Assembly (NCBI GenBank): GCA_023374045.1
Contig: CM041783.1
Span: 121,521,503 to 121,585,502, forward strand
Origin: Limonium bicolor
Lineage: Eukaryota; Streptophyta; Magnoliopsida; Caryophyllales; Plumbaginaceae
Direction: 5' to 3'
Length of the DNA stretch: 64,000 nt
Part shown: positions 36,551 to 48,978 of the stretch, piece by piece
How positions within the stretch are numbered: the first letter of the stretch is position 1
Layout: each line of letters starts with the position of its first letter
Notes under the pieces: model-generated
What the model was told of the DNA's origin: nothing
Seen by the model: the letters and a program-made list of their open reading frames with translations, nothing else
The model's database searches: none
Made by a program: the position numbers and the translations under genes

Positions 36551-36750
36551 AAGACTAAAATCTCTCGCAAAACAGTTTTCTTCTTCGCGCCGACTCTACA
36601 ACTCGCATCTGCTCCGCCTACCTTAAATCGCTCACGCGTTTTGGCTCTGTCCCCTGCAATAAATGAAGCAATCAATGAAGCAATCAATGAAGCAATCAAT
36701 GAAGCAATCAACTGCAAATCCTCTACGGAAGACTACCTCTACCTTTCCTC

Positions 36751-36758
36751 TATAAATA
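36751..36758 (+). promoter_or_regulatory. TATA box of the G 5' LTR
   Basis: TATAAATA lies after CTTTCCTC in mid-LTR, followed by a C/A/T-rich leader. The 3' LTR copy is at 45536-45543. This is the probable start region for G transcription. Confidence 0.55.
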
Positions 36759-37746
36759 CCCATTTACTGCAACCTTGTACGAGTGCACGGAGTAAACCAG
36801 AAAATCAACTCACGCTCACCTCATTTCATTCTCTTCCAGTAAATCACTCCCGTACATCACAACACACCATTCAGTCCACAGATCTCTAACTCTCCAATTC
36901 ACCCACTTCACTTACAATAACCTACGTACATGTTCCACTCTTCGTTCTCTTCATTTCTCCATTCACCATTCACGTCTCCGTATTATTATTACGTCCAACC
37001 TCTGTCTGACTTATTACCAGTTAATATGTCTGGCTAAGGAGGATTTGCTCCGGGCAAGGGTTTTAATTATGGTTTGTCTAATTATGTAATCAGTATTTCT
37101 ACCGGTAAAAATAAATACAGTTTGTTACGCTTAAAGGTTTTCTCTCTCCATTTTAATAAATTACATGAATTTATTAAAATGCTTTCCTAAGTCTATTTTG
37201 ATCAGACCAGGTGATAAATAGACAGGTTAATTAAGCCGTAAATCTGGAGAAAGCTTATTATGATTTAATAGGTTAGTATTTTCAGATGCAATTATAATTC
37301 CTCGAATTTAACGTCCGTTTACATAGTATTGCTCGAACCTTGATTAGACCGAGCATTTTCTGTAAACGAGTTCTTATGAGTCTATGACTTAGTCCTTAAG
37401 ATAAATACAGCAATTTTGCCAAAACTATATTAAACCGGGTAGAGATAGCATAATTAATCAGATTATATAAAACCTAAACCTGGAGTTCCATTTAATTCGT
37501 CTGCACTCAGTAATTTTATCTGCTTTTAATTTCTCTAAAACAAGTCAATTAACCCCCTTTTGTGACAAGCTTAGGAACTATTTTATCTCGCTATAAGTCC
37601 CACGGTTTGACCCCGGCCGCTTCTGTCTTCTATACTACTGCGACCGGGTTTTATTTGCAGCCCGACGGATATTTTGAGTATTAATTTCTTTTCTTTTATC
37701 AATTTCACCAGTACTAAGAACTCACGATATAATCCATTCTGCAAAA

Positions 37747-37764
37747 TGGCGCCGTTGCCGGGGA
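37747..37764 (+). promoter_or_regulatory. Primer-binding site of G (tRNA-Asp type)
   Basis: TGGCGCCGTTGCCGGGGA begins three bases after the LTR end. From memory it is an 18-base complement of the 3' end of plant tRNA-Asp(GUC), as reported for Athila elements. Confidence 0.9.
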
Positions 37765-38136
37765 CTTGATTTAATCTAGTCCCTAAGCCCCGGTTAATTC
37801 ACCTGTTATATTATAATAATCTGTCAATATTAACTTATAATAATCTAATTTCGGACATCGGACTTCTGATCTGACTTGGACATCTAACTTGGACTTCGGA
37901 CTTCTGACATTTTAATATTTGTCATTTATTTCTGTCATTTCAATTCCATTGTCTTTAATATTCCATTGTCTCTAACTACTAACTTCAAATTCCTGTCATT
38001 TCGTTCCATTGTCATTTCAATTTTCTGTCATTTCTTTCCATTGTCTCTAACTACTAACTTAAAATTCTGTCAACTAATTCCTAACATTTTATTTATTCTA
38101 ACACATAACAAGTTTCTTTCTCTGTTTGAGTGGTGA

Positions 38137-40139
38137 ATGTCTTTTACCAGGTCAAACAGTCTCCAGAAAATATAATAATCACACGGTTGGTTATAATCCA
38201 GAGATCGAGAGAACCTTTCTGCGTACCCTAAGGCAGAGACGAACTCAACAGAACATTACCACCATAGTGATAGATTCTGACCCGGAAGCTAACATGGCAT
38301 CTACAACAGCAACGGTTCGAAATATCAACAGGCCGTCTAACCTAGGACAACAGCCTGCTATCATCCTTCCTCACCTCAGCCCATCCGAATACGATGAGTG
38401 GCAGAAGCTGAAGCCATATCATCAGATCCGATGTGTGAAGGAGTTGGGCATGTTTGATGGCACCAGTCCAGACGAAAGCCCTGTTACATGTTACAAAATT
38501 CTTGCAACATGCCAATAGTCTTACTGCAACCGACGCAGTACTCCAGTATGCAAGATTGTCATTATTCCCTCACAGCCTGACGGAAGTGCGAGCAAGTGGT
38601 ATCATAGCCTAACACCGAGTACCATCGGTACATGGGATGACATGGCCACCAAGTTCTACGACAAATTCCTACCCCAGAGCCGAACATTGGAGATGATTGC
38701 TGAAATCTATAATTTCAAGCAACCAGGGTCGGAGAATATTGTGAGACTTGGGACCGTTTCAAGGTCTACTACTTACTTGTCCTCACCATGGTCTAACGAA
38801 AGAACAAGTATCACAATTGTTCTACAAGGGCTTGATCGGTCCATGCAGAACAATGGTGTTATCTTCGTTAGGGGCTGACATTCTGAAAAAGTCGGGAGCA
38901 CAATTTCTGAACAGCATGGAGTCTCTCTGTGAGGAAATTAGAGACTGGGCCTCCGGAGGATCAAGGAGCGGTACTCCAGGATTATATCATGTTGGGGAAA
39001 GTGATAACAAGTTCGACCAATTGATGAAAAGCCATGAGCAACTCATGGAAAGCAATGCTCAGCAGGCAACAAAAGTCAGTACTCTGTAAAAAGTGGTTGA
39101 GCAAATGGCTATGAATTCCTTTCCCCAGCAAGCTAAGTCGATGATTTCCCGATCATCTACTACCCCTCCAGGCTATGCTCCTCTTCCCAATCGTCTCCAA
39201 CTAATTCTTGTACGCAATGTTGCGGGCCTCATGACTATGAACAATGCCCCCAACTACAAGAATTAAAAGCAGCGGAGGAAGCAAACTACATCACCAACAA
39301 TTCAGGATACAGACAACCATGGCAACGTAACATGCAATCCAACCTTCGTTACTCAAACACAGAAAATATCCAAAACCCACATACCCTACAAACATCCCAA
39401 AATTACAGACCTCAGTCCAATTTCCAAGGAGGCCAAAGGCAATATCAACAACAGCCTTATGGCACTGAAGCTCATCGAGTCGACCGACTCAACCTCCTTC
39501 GAATCCTGAGTCTGATATGTCTCAAATGCAAGAGATGATTAAGGCGATGATGGGTAAATCCCGAGATACGCAAGAAGAGGTCGCAGCTCTGCGCAAAGAC
39601 CAAAAAGCCTTGCAATCTCAGATTCAACAGTTACTTACTCAACAAAGACCACCTGGTCAATTCCCTTCACAGACTAACCCCAATCCAAAGGAACAAGCAA
39701 TTCAATCCTTATAGACGATGGCACATTTCGATCAACAAACTTGTGTGCAGTCTCCTTAAGGAGTGGAAGGGAACTTGCCGCCAGCAAAGGAAAAGAAAAA
39801 GAAAATCATGAAGATGCCTATATCAATGATGAAGAAACTACCAAACCAGCTTCACCTCCCTCAGAAATCCAAGTTCCTACTCCTGCAACTCCACCTCCAT
39901 CTCGAGTCACAATCAACATCCCAACTTCCACTCATAAAAACAGTGAACTCCCATTCCCGAACAGAATGAAAAAGAAACACCTAGATGAGCAGTTCTCCAA
40001 GTTCTTGAGTATTTTCAAGAAACTGACCCTCGACATACCTCTGATTGATGCTTTGCAAGAGATGCCTAACTACGCCAAATTCCTCAAGGATCTCTTGACA
40101 AAGAAGAAGAAGAAACCTGGAAAAGAACAGTGCACCTGA
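38137..40139 (+). pseudogene. G gag-like region (frameshifted)
   Basis: This encodes the capsid/nucleocapsid precursor of the gypsy element. A likely ATG at 38137 is followed almost at once by a frame change into the frame holding NPEIERTF, a conserved Athila gag start. Further blocks are DEWQKLKPYHQIRCVKELGM (about 38396-38455), FYDKFLP and the CPHHGLTKEQ region (38654-38800), a zinc-knuckle-like CTQC...H...C near 39208-39246 that is one residue shorter than the usual spacing, and a proline/lysine-rich tail with SLRSGREL and FSKFLSIFKKLTLDIPL (39750-40055). At least five frame changes and several stops separate these pieces, so no full Gag can be made. Confidence 0.8.
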
Positions 40140-40141
40140 CG

Positions 40142-40579
40142 GAGGAATGCTCTACAGCCCTTCTTCGAGCACTTCCCCCCAAACAAACAGATCCGGGAAA
40201 TCCCGTGATCCCGTGTTTTATAGGTGGGGTAGACTGTGGAAGTGGTCTATGCGACCTAGGAGCCAGCATTAATATCATGCCATATGCCACCTTCTTGAAG
40301 GTAAAAGGAGGAGAAATGCAACCGGTTCCTTTCAAACTCCAACTAGCAGACAGATCAGAGATCAAGCCCATGGGCATAGTCCGGGATCTGGTAGTTGGAG
40401 TGTCTCGCTTTATCTTTCTAGCTGATTTCATCATTCTAGAAATGGATGACGATGTCGAGGTTCCCCTGATCCTAGGTCGACCGTTTCTGAGTACCGCCAA
40501 AGCCATCATTGACGTCCATGATGGAAAATCACTCTTCGGTACGAGGATGAAACGATTGAATTCGACATGCAGAAAATGA
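40142..40579 (+). pseudogene. G aspartic protease
   Basis: This is the retroelement protease that cleaves the polyprotein. The open stretch contains PVIPCFIGG, the active-site motif LCDLGASINIMP (Asp-Leu-Gly-Ala instead of Asp-Ser/Thr-Gly-Ala, normal for Athila-type elements) and the C-terminal ILGRPFLSTAKA. It is entered by a frame change from the gag tail near 40135 and leaves the frame near 40570. The domain itself looks intact. Confidence 0.85.
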
Positions 40580-40884
40580 TGAAGAAAAGTTCTAACTTTT
40601 CTCCTCATGCTAAGGCAGTGGGATTCACAGATGATGAGGAGGAGGAAAGCGATTTTGCTACAGATGAGGACATGTATTCCCCATCTTCCATCTTAGAAGC
40701 TGAAACTGAACCGCTAGAGCGGGTATTATTTACTTCTCTAGAAGAAAAGGTGGAGGATCCAGAAGTTAACACCATGCTGGCATACGTAGAAAAAGAAAGT
40801 GCTGGTTATCAAGCGTACCGGCCACCAATCGAAGAACTCGACAGAAAACCTCAAAAATCAATTCCATCAGTGGAACAACCCTGA
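40567..40884 (+). pseudogene. G linker between protease and reverse transcriptase
   Basis: An acidic low-complexity stretch (DDEEEESDFATDEDMYSP) is followed by AYRPPIEEL. Such a linker is normal before the reverse transcriptase in Athila-type polyproteins. A stop after VEQP and a disrupted stretch to about 41080 separate it from the polymerase. Confidence 0.6.
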
Positions 40885-41087
40885 ACTCGAGCTTAAAGAA
40901 ATACCCTCTAACCTCAAGTATGCGTTCCTAGCTGAAAATGACCATTTGCCTGTCATATTTCCTCTTCTCTGAATTCCGGGGAGGAAACGAGGTTACTTGA
41001 GGTATAAAGAAGCACAAGACAGCAATCGGGTGGACTATTGCTGATATCAAAGGAATTGATCCCTCCTATTGCACGCACCATATCTAT

Positions 41088-41927
41088 ATGGAGGAAAACT
41101 ACAAGCCTATCAGGCAACCCCAACGCCGGCTAAACCCTAACCTCAAGGAGGTAGTTCGAAAGGAGGTTCTGAAACTCCTTGACGCAAACATCATTTATCC
41201 AATTTCTGACAGTCCATGGGTCAGTCCTGTTCAAGTTGTCCCGAAGAAGGGGGGCATCGAAGCTGTTATTAATGAAAAGGGAGAGACTATCCCTCAAAGA
41301 AAGATCACAGGATGGCGCATGTGTATTGACTATCGGCGTTTGAACTTGGCAACCAGAAAGGATCATTTCCCTCTTCCCTTTATCGACCAAATGTTGGAGC
41401 GACTAGCAGGGCAAGAGTACTACTGTTTTCTGGATGGGTTCTCGGGGTATTTCCAAATATCAATCGCACCTGAGGACCAGGACAAGACAACCTTCACTTG
41501 TCCTTACGGTACCTTTGCATACCGACGAATGCCTTTCGGTCTATGCAATGCCCCTGCTACCTTCCAGAGATGTATGCAAGCGATATTTGCTAATTTCATC
41601 GAGCAGAGCATAGAAGTCTTTATGGACGACTTCTCAGTCTATGGCTCTAGTTTCGACAAATGCTTGGCACAACTTGATTTGATCCTAAGACGGTGTGAGG
41701 ATACGAATCTCGTTTTAAACTGGGAGAAATGTCATTTTATGGTCAAGGACGGAATTGTCCTTGGACATAAAATATCAGCTAAAGGAATAGAGGTGGATAA
41801 AGCCAAAGTAGAGGTTATCGAGAAGTTACCAGCACCAACTACTGTTAAAGACATACGAGCGTTTCTAGGGCATGCTGGATTTATCGGCGGTTTATACAAG
41901 ACTTCTCCAAAATCAGCAAACCATTGA
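41088..41927 (+). pseudogene. G reverse transcriptase
   Basis: This is an open stretch of 280 codons covering nearly the whole gypsy reverse transcriptase. It includes WVSPVQVVPKKGG (about residues 44-56), MCIDYRRLN, FPLPFIDQMLERLAG, FLDGFSGYFQI, MPFGLCNAPATFQ and the catalytic FMDDFSVYG at about residues 178-186 (codons from 41619), followed by VLGHKIS and LPAPTTVKDIRAFLGHAGF. The metal-binding aspartates are present. The frame is lost at about 41880 inside the segment leading to RNase H. FMDD in place of YMDD/YVDD is typical of Athila and Tat lineages. Confidence 0.92.
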
Positions 41928-42400
41928 CCGACCTGCTACAAAAAGATGCCCCGTTTCATTTCGACGAAAGGTGTTCAGCTGCTTTCCAAACTATAACACA
42001 AAAATTGGTGTCAGCACCTGTGTCATACCACCTGATTGGTCTTTCGTTGAGATCTGTTGATGATGATCATGTGTAACCGTGGGCATGCTCTATGAAGAGA
42101 AAAGCAGTCGATGCCAGAGATGCATCTTGCTGCACACTAACGACGCCCAGAAGAACTATACGACCACCGAAAAAGAACAAAGCCTTCCATGGCAGCTTGA
42201 TAAGTTCAGATCGTACTTATGGGAAGCAAAGTCATCGTGCATACAGACCACTCGCTCTCAAATACTTATTTACAAAACAAGAAGCCAAGCCTCGCTTATT
42301 GCGCTGGATTCTTCTACTTCAAGAGTTTGACATCGAAGTCAAAGATAAGAGCGGAAAATTGAATGTCGTCGCTGACCATCTCTCTAGGTTGGTGACTCCT
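41880..42400 (+). pseudogene. G RNase H region (degraded)
   Basis: The connection to the polymerase continues in another frame (FIQDFSKISKPLTDLLQ, 41888 onward). The middle, where the first catalytic residues should lie (about 42040-42180), is too damaged to read. The C-terminal part is clear: ALKYLFTKQEAKPRLLRWIL, then LQEFDIEVKDKSG and ADHLSRL, ending near 42395. The domain is non-functional as it stands. Confidence 0.75.
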
Positions 42401-43790
42401 ACGGATAGTGTGCCTATCAACGAATTCTTCCCCGATGAGACTGTCTTCTCAATCACCAAAGTACAAGAGCCATGGTATGCGGACCTGGCCAATTATTTAG
42501 TCTCGGGAACAGTACCCTATGATCTATCCTACTCCCAGAAGAAGAAATTTCTTTCTGATTCAAGGCATTATTTCTGGGAGGATCCGTATTTGTTCCGAGT
42601 TAGTGCTGATGGGTTGATTGACGATGTCTCCCGGAAAATGAGGTTTCAAGCGTCATACATTTTTGTCACTCACGGGAAGCCGGAGGTCACCATGGACCCA
42701 CAAGGACCGCTGCTAAGATCCTGGCCTCAGGATTTTATTGGCCGACCCTTCATAAAGATGTGTACCAATTCTGCAAACAATGTGATAATTGTCAGAAAAT
42801 GGGTAACACATCCAGGGGACATGAAATGCCACAACAGGGGATACTAGAAGTGAAGCTCTTTGATTGTTGGGGCATTGATTTTATGGGACCGTTCCCTTCC
42901 TCGCAGGGTCACCAATAGGTTCTAGTGGCAGTCGATTACGTGTCGAAGTGGGTAGAAGCCATACCCTGTCATCATGCTGATGCAAAGACAGTAACCAGGT
43001 TCCTTAAGAAGCACATCTTTACCCGTTTTGGCGTGCCGAGAATTATTATCAGTGACGGAGGATCTCACTTCTGCAACCATTTATTTGAAGCGCTTATGGT
43101 TAAGTACGGGGTACGTCACAAGGTAGCTTTACCTTATCACCCCCAGACAAACGGCCAAGCAGAAGTTTCCAACCGTGAGTTAAAATGGATCCTCCAGAAG
43201 ACGGTTAACTCATCACGAAAGGATTGGGCACTTAAGCTGGATGATGCACTTTGGGCTTACCGCACTGCATTCAAGACTCTCATCGGATGTCTCCTTTTAA
43301 GCTGGTCTATGGGAAAGCATGTCACCTGCCTGTAGAGCTGGAGCATAAGGCATATTGGGCAATCAAGGCCCTAAACTTTGACTTAATTTCTGCGGGAGAG
43401 AAAAGGAAATTCCAACTTTCCGAATTAGAAGAGCTGAGAGATCAGGCTTACCAGAATGCTAAGATTTATAAAGAGCGCACCAAGAAGTTCCATGACAGGA
43501 TGATCCTCAAGAGGAACTTCGAAATTGGTGATTGGGTTCTCCTGTATAACTCTAGATTAAGGATCTTCCCTGGGAAACTCAAGTCTCATTGGGCCGGCCC
43601 TTTCCAGATTGTTAGTGTGACTCCGTACGGTGCCTTTGAACTCCAGAACAAACAAGGCGAAACTTTCAAGGTCAACGGGGCACGTCTTAAAATGTATAAT
43701 TCTCATTCTAATATTTCAACTGACCTATCTGCAACTTATTTTGTCCAAGAACAGCGGGACAACTCGCCCTCGAACTCTTCTCCAAACTAA
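42400..43790 (+). pseudogene. G integrase (frameshifted)
   Basis: The N-terminal zinc-binding region is recognisable but split between frames (PHKDVYQF-like and CDNCQKMG, about 42750-42800). The catalytic core holds all three acidic residues: Asp in GIDFMGPF (42887), Asp in ISDGGSHF (43054) and Glu in [11 protein letters not shown] (43162). The last two are exactly 35 residues apart, as in the D,D35E family. A stop and frame change at about 42916 and another near 43290 break the frame. The C-terminal part ([20 protein letters not shown], then [18 protein letters not shown]) runs open to the TAA at 43788. No chromodomain is visible. Confidence 0.88.
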
Positions 43791-44902
43791 AGCTTGGTCA
43801 AATACGTCTAGCTAGAGTCGTTAAACCCGGGCAGCTTAGTGGGAGGCAACCCACTATCTATCTTTTGTCTTTCCTTTGATTTAATGTTATTTTTTTTTTG
43901 TACTATATTTCCCTTTTATTTGTTATAATAAAATGCAGGTTTCACTTGAGTTCTTCTCGCTGTGTAGAATATTCTTTACAGGTTCAAATCATGACATTCC
44001 ACAGCTGCACTCAAGTGTGGGGAGCTCTACACACTCTACGAAATCTGGGGAGTACACTCTTTCCTTTATTAATTGCATGCCCAATTAATTTTATTTCATC
44101 TACGCAATGAGGGCATTGTTTAAGCTTAACTATGGGGGAAGAGCCTTTTCAGGGCATTTTGTGCTTACGTGGTTAAATCTCTCTGCTTATCTTGCATGTG
44201 TTCAAAAACTAAAATTATGTACCCTGCTAATGTAGGTCGTTCTCTTTAAAAACAAATACTATTATGAATTGTGGGATAAATGGTACAAATTTTTAAAATT
44301 TTCATTTGATTACTTTTGAGGAGCATTTTTCTTATGCGGTGTGACCAAATAATCTGCAAATGGTTGGATTTTATTGCTCAGGGTTTTCTTTCCGTCTTCT
44401 CTCTTAGGGATTGCTAAGGGGGTTCTCTGTTAAAAAAGAGAATTAAAATAATAATAATAAGGGACTTGCAAGACACCATTGGTAACCAACAAAGAGAGAT
44501 GAGTGTTCTTAAATACAAAGGCATTATGCCTACATTTTCTCATCCCTTATGCAAAAGTGAAGCAAATGCATAAATCTTTTCTTCCTTTTGTTTTCTCCTC
44601 AAATGCCCATTCTTGAGAGAAGTTGGCCATGGTAAAAGTTCTCGGAGTCCCCTAAACAAAAGAAACATTGAAGTACCTTAGATCATACCCCGAAACTCTA
44701 TATTTTGTTTTACCCTGAGCACACCTATGCCACCAGCAGATAATTTTTCACACTCCTCAATAAGTTATAAAGATCATGAATTGTTTACCTCTTTATCCTA
44801 CCCTTCGTAATAATATTTGTTAGTATTGAGCATTTCCTACTTGATTAAGTACGTGGTTTTGCTTGAGGACAAGCAAAAAGATAAGTGTGGGGGTGTGATA
44901 AG
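43791..44902 (+). other. G 3' non-coding region and polypurine tract
   Basis: About 1.1 kb follows the integrase stop with no credible frame; the env-like frame of some Athila elements is not seen. Near its end the words GAGGACAAGC and AAGTGTGGGGGTG (44883-44895) form the purine-rich region expected before the 3' LTR of this lineage. Confidence 0.65.
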
Positions 44903-46533
44903 TGTCCAATGAGCATGTTTATTAGGTGTATTTCATATATAATATTAGCACTTTTCTTGCTCATTTCTCCACTTCGGTTAGTTTTCCTCTAGTTTATGTT
45001 TTATTAATTATCTCACAAATTTATTGGTTTAACATAAGGAAAACCAAGCCGGGAGTGAAGTAGACAAAGAGATGAACGCATAGACGCAAACGGCTCAGAA
45101 AACGGAGTCCAAACGAAGAATCTAGAGCCAGTCGAAGTTTGAAGGAAAATAGGTCACGGTCACACTTGTGACCGCCTAAAGAACCGCCTAGCTAACCGCC
45201 TAAAGACAGGCGGACACCACATAAGGCAACCGCCTATAGCCAGGCGGACTTAGAGGTGGACAGAACCAGGAACCGCCCAAACAGAGGCGGTTGTTCAGGC
45301 GGACATACATGTAACCGCCTAGAACAGAGGCGGTTGTTCAGGCGGACAAGACTAAAATCTCTCGCGAAACAGTTTTCTTCTTCGCGCCGACTCTGCAACT
45401 CGCATCTGCTCCGCCTACCTTAAATCGCTCACACGTTTTGGCTCTGTCCCCTGCAATAAATGAAGCAATCAATGAAGCAATCAATGAAGCAATCAACTGC
45501 AAATCCTCTATGGAAGACTACCTCTACCTTTCCTCTATAAATACCCATTTACTGCAACCTTGTACGAGTGCACGGAGTAAACCAGAAAATCAACTCACGC
45601 TCACCTCATTCATTCTCTTCCAGTAAATCACTCCCGTACATCACAACACACCATTCAGTCCACAGATCTCTAACTCTCCAATTCACCCACTTCACTTACA
45701 ATAACCTACGTACATGTTCCACTCTTCGTTCTCTTCATTTCTCCATTCACCATTCACGTCTCATATTATTATTACGTCCAACCTCTGTCTGACTTATTAC
45801 CAGTTAATATGTCTGGCTAAGGAGGATTTGCTCCGGGCAAGGGTTTTAATTATGGTTTGTCTAATTATGTAATCAGTATTTCTACCGGTTAAAATAAATA
45901 CAGTTTGTTACGCTTAAAGGTTTTCTCTCTCCATTTTAATAAATTACATGAATTTATTAAAATGCTTTCCTAAGTCTATTTTGATCAGACCAGGTGATAA
46001 ATAGACAAGTTAATTAAGCCGTAAATCTGGAGAAAGCTTATTATGATTTAATAGGTTAGTATTTTCAGATGCAATTATAATTCCTCGAATTTAACGTCCA
46101 TTTACATAGTATTGCTCGAACCTTGATTAGACCGAGCATTTTCTGGTAAACGAGTTCTTATGAGTCTATGACTTAGTCCTTAAGATAAATACAGGAATTT
46201 TGCCAAACTAATATATTAAACCGGTAGAGATAGCATAATTAATCAGATTATATAAAACCTAAACCCGGAGTTCCATTTAATTCGTCTGCACTCAGTAATT
46301 TTATCTGCTTTTTAATTTCTCTAAAACAAGTCAATTAACTTCCCCCCTTTTGTGACAAGCTTAGGAACTATTTTATCTCGCTATAAGTCCCACGGTTTGA
46401 CCCCGGCCGCTTCTGTCTTCTATACTACTGCGACCGGGTTTTATTTGCAGCCCGACGGATATTTTGAGTATTAATTTCTTTTCTTTTATCAATTTCACCA
46501 GTACTAAGAACTCACGATATAATCCATTCTGCA
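44903..46533 (+). mobile_element. G 3' LTR
   Basis: The LTR is 1631 bp, from TGTCCAATGAG to CATTCTGCA, followed by CCAGC. It is uninterrupted, so it defines the full LTR. It contains the ACCGCC/GGCGG cluster, three AATGAAGCAATC units and a TATA box at 45536-45543. Confidence 0.95.
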
Positions 46534-46538
46534 CCAGC

Positions 46539-48860
46539 CGATTCACCAAAATGGAGAAACATTGACAGAATATACCCTCAATTCGGTATAGACCCAAGGA
46601 ACTTAAGACTTGGTTTATGCACTGATGGGATGAACCCTTATGGCACTTTGAGCAGTATACACAGTACTTGGCCTGTTTTATTGACAATATACAATCTGCC
46701 GCCATGGTTGAGTATGAAACCCAGACATATTCTCCTCTCTCTGTTGATATCGGGTCCGAAACAACCGGGAAACAAAATTGATGTGTTTTTGCAACCACTT
46801 ATTGACGATTTACAATTGTTGTGGAATGAAGGTGCGACGGTGTATGATTCATATGGTATGGAAAACTTCAAGCTCCGGGCTATGTTGTTTTGTACGATCA
46901 ATGATTTCCCTGCATACGACAACCTCTCGGGATACACAATTAAAGGAGCTCTAGCGTGCCCTATATGTGGAGATAGAACTTGCAGTATACGGTTAAAACA
47001 CAGTGGAAAAAATGTGTACATGGGCCATCGGAAATTCCTCCCTAAAGGGCACAAATACCGTAAGATGACAAAAGAGTTTGATGGAAAAACGGATCATGCA
47101 GTCGCTCGACCACCACTATCTGCTGCTGAGACGTACAATCAGTTGAAGAATGTTGTGAACAACTTCGGTCCACCAATTAAAGCCACTGAAAAGAGCATCT
47201 GGAAGAAAAAATCAATATTTGGGAACTTGAATATTGGCAACATTTAGAGGTGAGACATTGCATTGATGCTATGCACGTGGAGAAAAACATTGGTGAAAGT
47301 GTATCTGCGACACTACTAAACGTGAAAGGAAAGACAAAAGACCATTTGAAGGGTAGAAAAGATCTGGTTTAATTGGGTATACGAGAAGAACTCGCGCCAC
47401 AACAAAGAGGGAAAAGAACATTCTTGCCTCCCGCTTGTCATACATTATCCAAAGAAGAGAAAATAAGTTTTTGTAGTTCTCTTCGTCATATTAAAGTGCC
47501 ATCCGGTTACTCATCGAACATATCAAGTTTGGTATCAATGTCTGATCTTAAATTAGTAGGGATGAAGTCTCATGACTATCATGTGCTGATGCAGCACTTA
47601 CTTCCGGTTGCTCTCCGTGGAATCCTTCCAGCTGATGTCAGGAAAATTATTACAAATTTATGTGTTTTCTTCAAAGAAATTTCGTGTAAAGTGCTTGATG
47701 TGGAGACGCTGGATAAACTATAGAATGACCTTGTGATCACCATGTGTCAGTTGGAAATGTATTTTCCTCCTTCGTTTTTTGATATTATGGTGCATCTACT
47801 TGTTCATCTTGTTAGAGAGATCAAACATTGTGGTCCATTATACCTTCGATACATGTATCCGTTTGAGAGATATATGGGTATACTGAAAAAGAAAATGAAA
47901 AACCGTCGGCGTCCAGAGGGAAGCATAATTGAAGGGACAGTAACAGAGGAAGTAGTTGACTTCTGCACTCATTACTTAGACGGGTGTTGATGTTATTGGA
48001 TTGCCGAAAGCAAGACATTATGGCAGGCTTAAAGGGGTTGATACCTGTGGGAAAAAATTATGCAGAGTTGATATTGATACATTGAACAAGGCACATCTGG
48101 TTGTGTTGAATCATTCTAAAGTTGTTGAACCGTATTTCGATGCACACCTAGCCTACCTCAAAACAAAATACCCAACGATGAGTAATGCCAAATTAAAAAA
48201 AGAGCAGAATGCAAATTTGTTAAGTGGTTCAGACAGAAGGTGTTGTATGAAGATTCAAGGAACGTGGATGAAATGATCCAGTTGTTGGCACTTGGTCCAA
48301 ATCTCGATGTGTTGTCTTATGAAGGATATGATGTAAATGGATTTTCTTTTTACACTGCACGTCAAGATTGTAAATCGACAAACCAGAACAGTGGTGTGCA
48401 TCTTATCGCTTCACAAGACATTTTCACAGGAACAAGTCGTAATACATTGTAGAACGAATATTATGGTGTTATTGAGGATATTTGGGTCTTGAATTACACT
48501 AGTTATGAAACTTGCGTATTTCGTTGCAAATGGGTGGACAACAAACAGGGATATCGTGAGGAGGATCATGGTATGAAGCTAGTTGATTTAACGACAGCGG
48601 CTCCTACTGATGAACCCTTTATTGTTGCATCAAAGGCAAAACAAGTGTTCTACTGTCATGATCAGTCTAATCCCAGATGGTCTATTGTAATGCAGAGTAA
48701 AAGATCGATAGTTGGGATTGATAATATTGTTGATGAGGATGAATACGACTATGAAGATGAAACAGATGTACCTATTCGGTTGCCGATGGAGGTAGATAAT
48801 GTAACTAATTTTGAATATCGAAGGTCCGACCACAATGAAGGATTGTGGATTGAACGATGA
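46539..48860 (+). pseudogene. TNP2-type CACTA transposase, C-terminal part (disrupted)
   Basis: This continues the transposase exactly after the right CCAGC copy. The Transposase_21 region runs to about 47350 (LRLGLCTDGMNPYG, PKQPGNKIDVFLQPL, ACPICGD, YMGHRKFLP, RHCIDAMHVEKN). It is followed by a DUF4218-like region (47730-47975; FPPSFFDIMVHLLVHL, YMYPFERYMG) and a DUF4216-like region (48460-48720; YYGVIEDIWVLNY, FRCKWVD). The end is TGA at 48858. Single-base frame changes lie near 47217, 47982 and 48213. In-frame stops at 47370 (TAA), 47721 (TAG) and 48450 (TAG) each sit where family members have Gln-like codons. The gene cannot make transposase. Confidence 0.92.
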
Positions 48861-48978
48861 AATGTTATTTTGTAAGTTTGGTTGACAATATTATATTATT
48901 TAATTTTTGTCATGTTTCAATATTTGATTCAGTAGATGTTCATATTAACCTTGTTAATTGTTGATTATTTTTCAGATT

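Larger units (their letters stand above)
36224..37743 (+). mobile_element. G 5' LTR, remaining part
   Basis: This resumes after the right CAAAT copy of L (36219-36223) and ends CATTCTGCA. It contains a cluster of ACCGCC/GGCGG inverted repeats (36376-36550), four copies of a 12-bp AATGAAGCAATC unit (36661-36710; three in the 3' LTR) and a TATA box. Confidence 0.92.
21944..46533 (+). mobile_element. G: Athila-like gypsy retrotransposon (split by L), TSD CCAGC
   Basis: Two LTRs of about 1.63 kb (21944-22061 plus 36224-37743; 44903-46533) flank an internal region of 7.16 kb with a tRNA-Asp primer-binding site and gag-protease-RT-RNase H-integrase remnants in that order. Without the nested L the element is about 10.4 kb. 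The tRNA-Asp site, the FMDDFSVYG polymerase motif and the DLGA protease motif are typical of the Athila lineage. No env-like frame is seen in the 1.1 kb between integrase and 3' LTR, where many Athila elements carry one. It sits inside the CACTA transposase gene. The two LTRs differ at roughly 1.5% of positions by eye. Confidence 0.92.

Noticed and set aside
43898..44110. Possible env-like frame downstream of the G integrase
   Set aside because: It has only 70 codons, no clear membrane-protein layout and is typical of chance frames in AT-rich 3' sequence.
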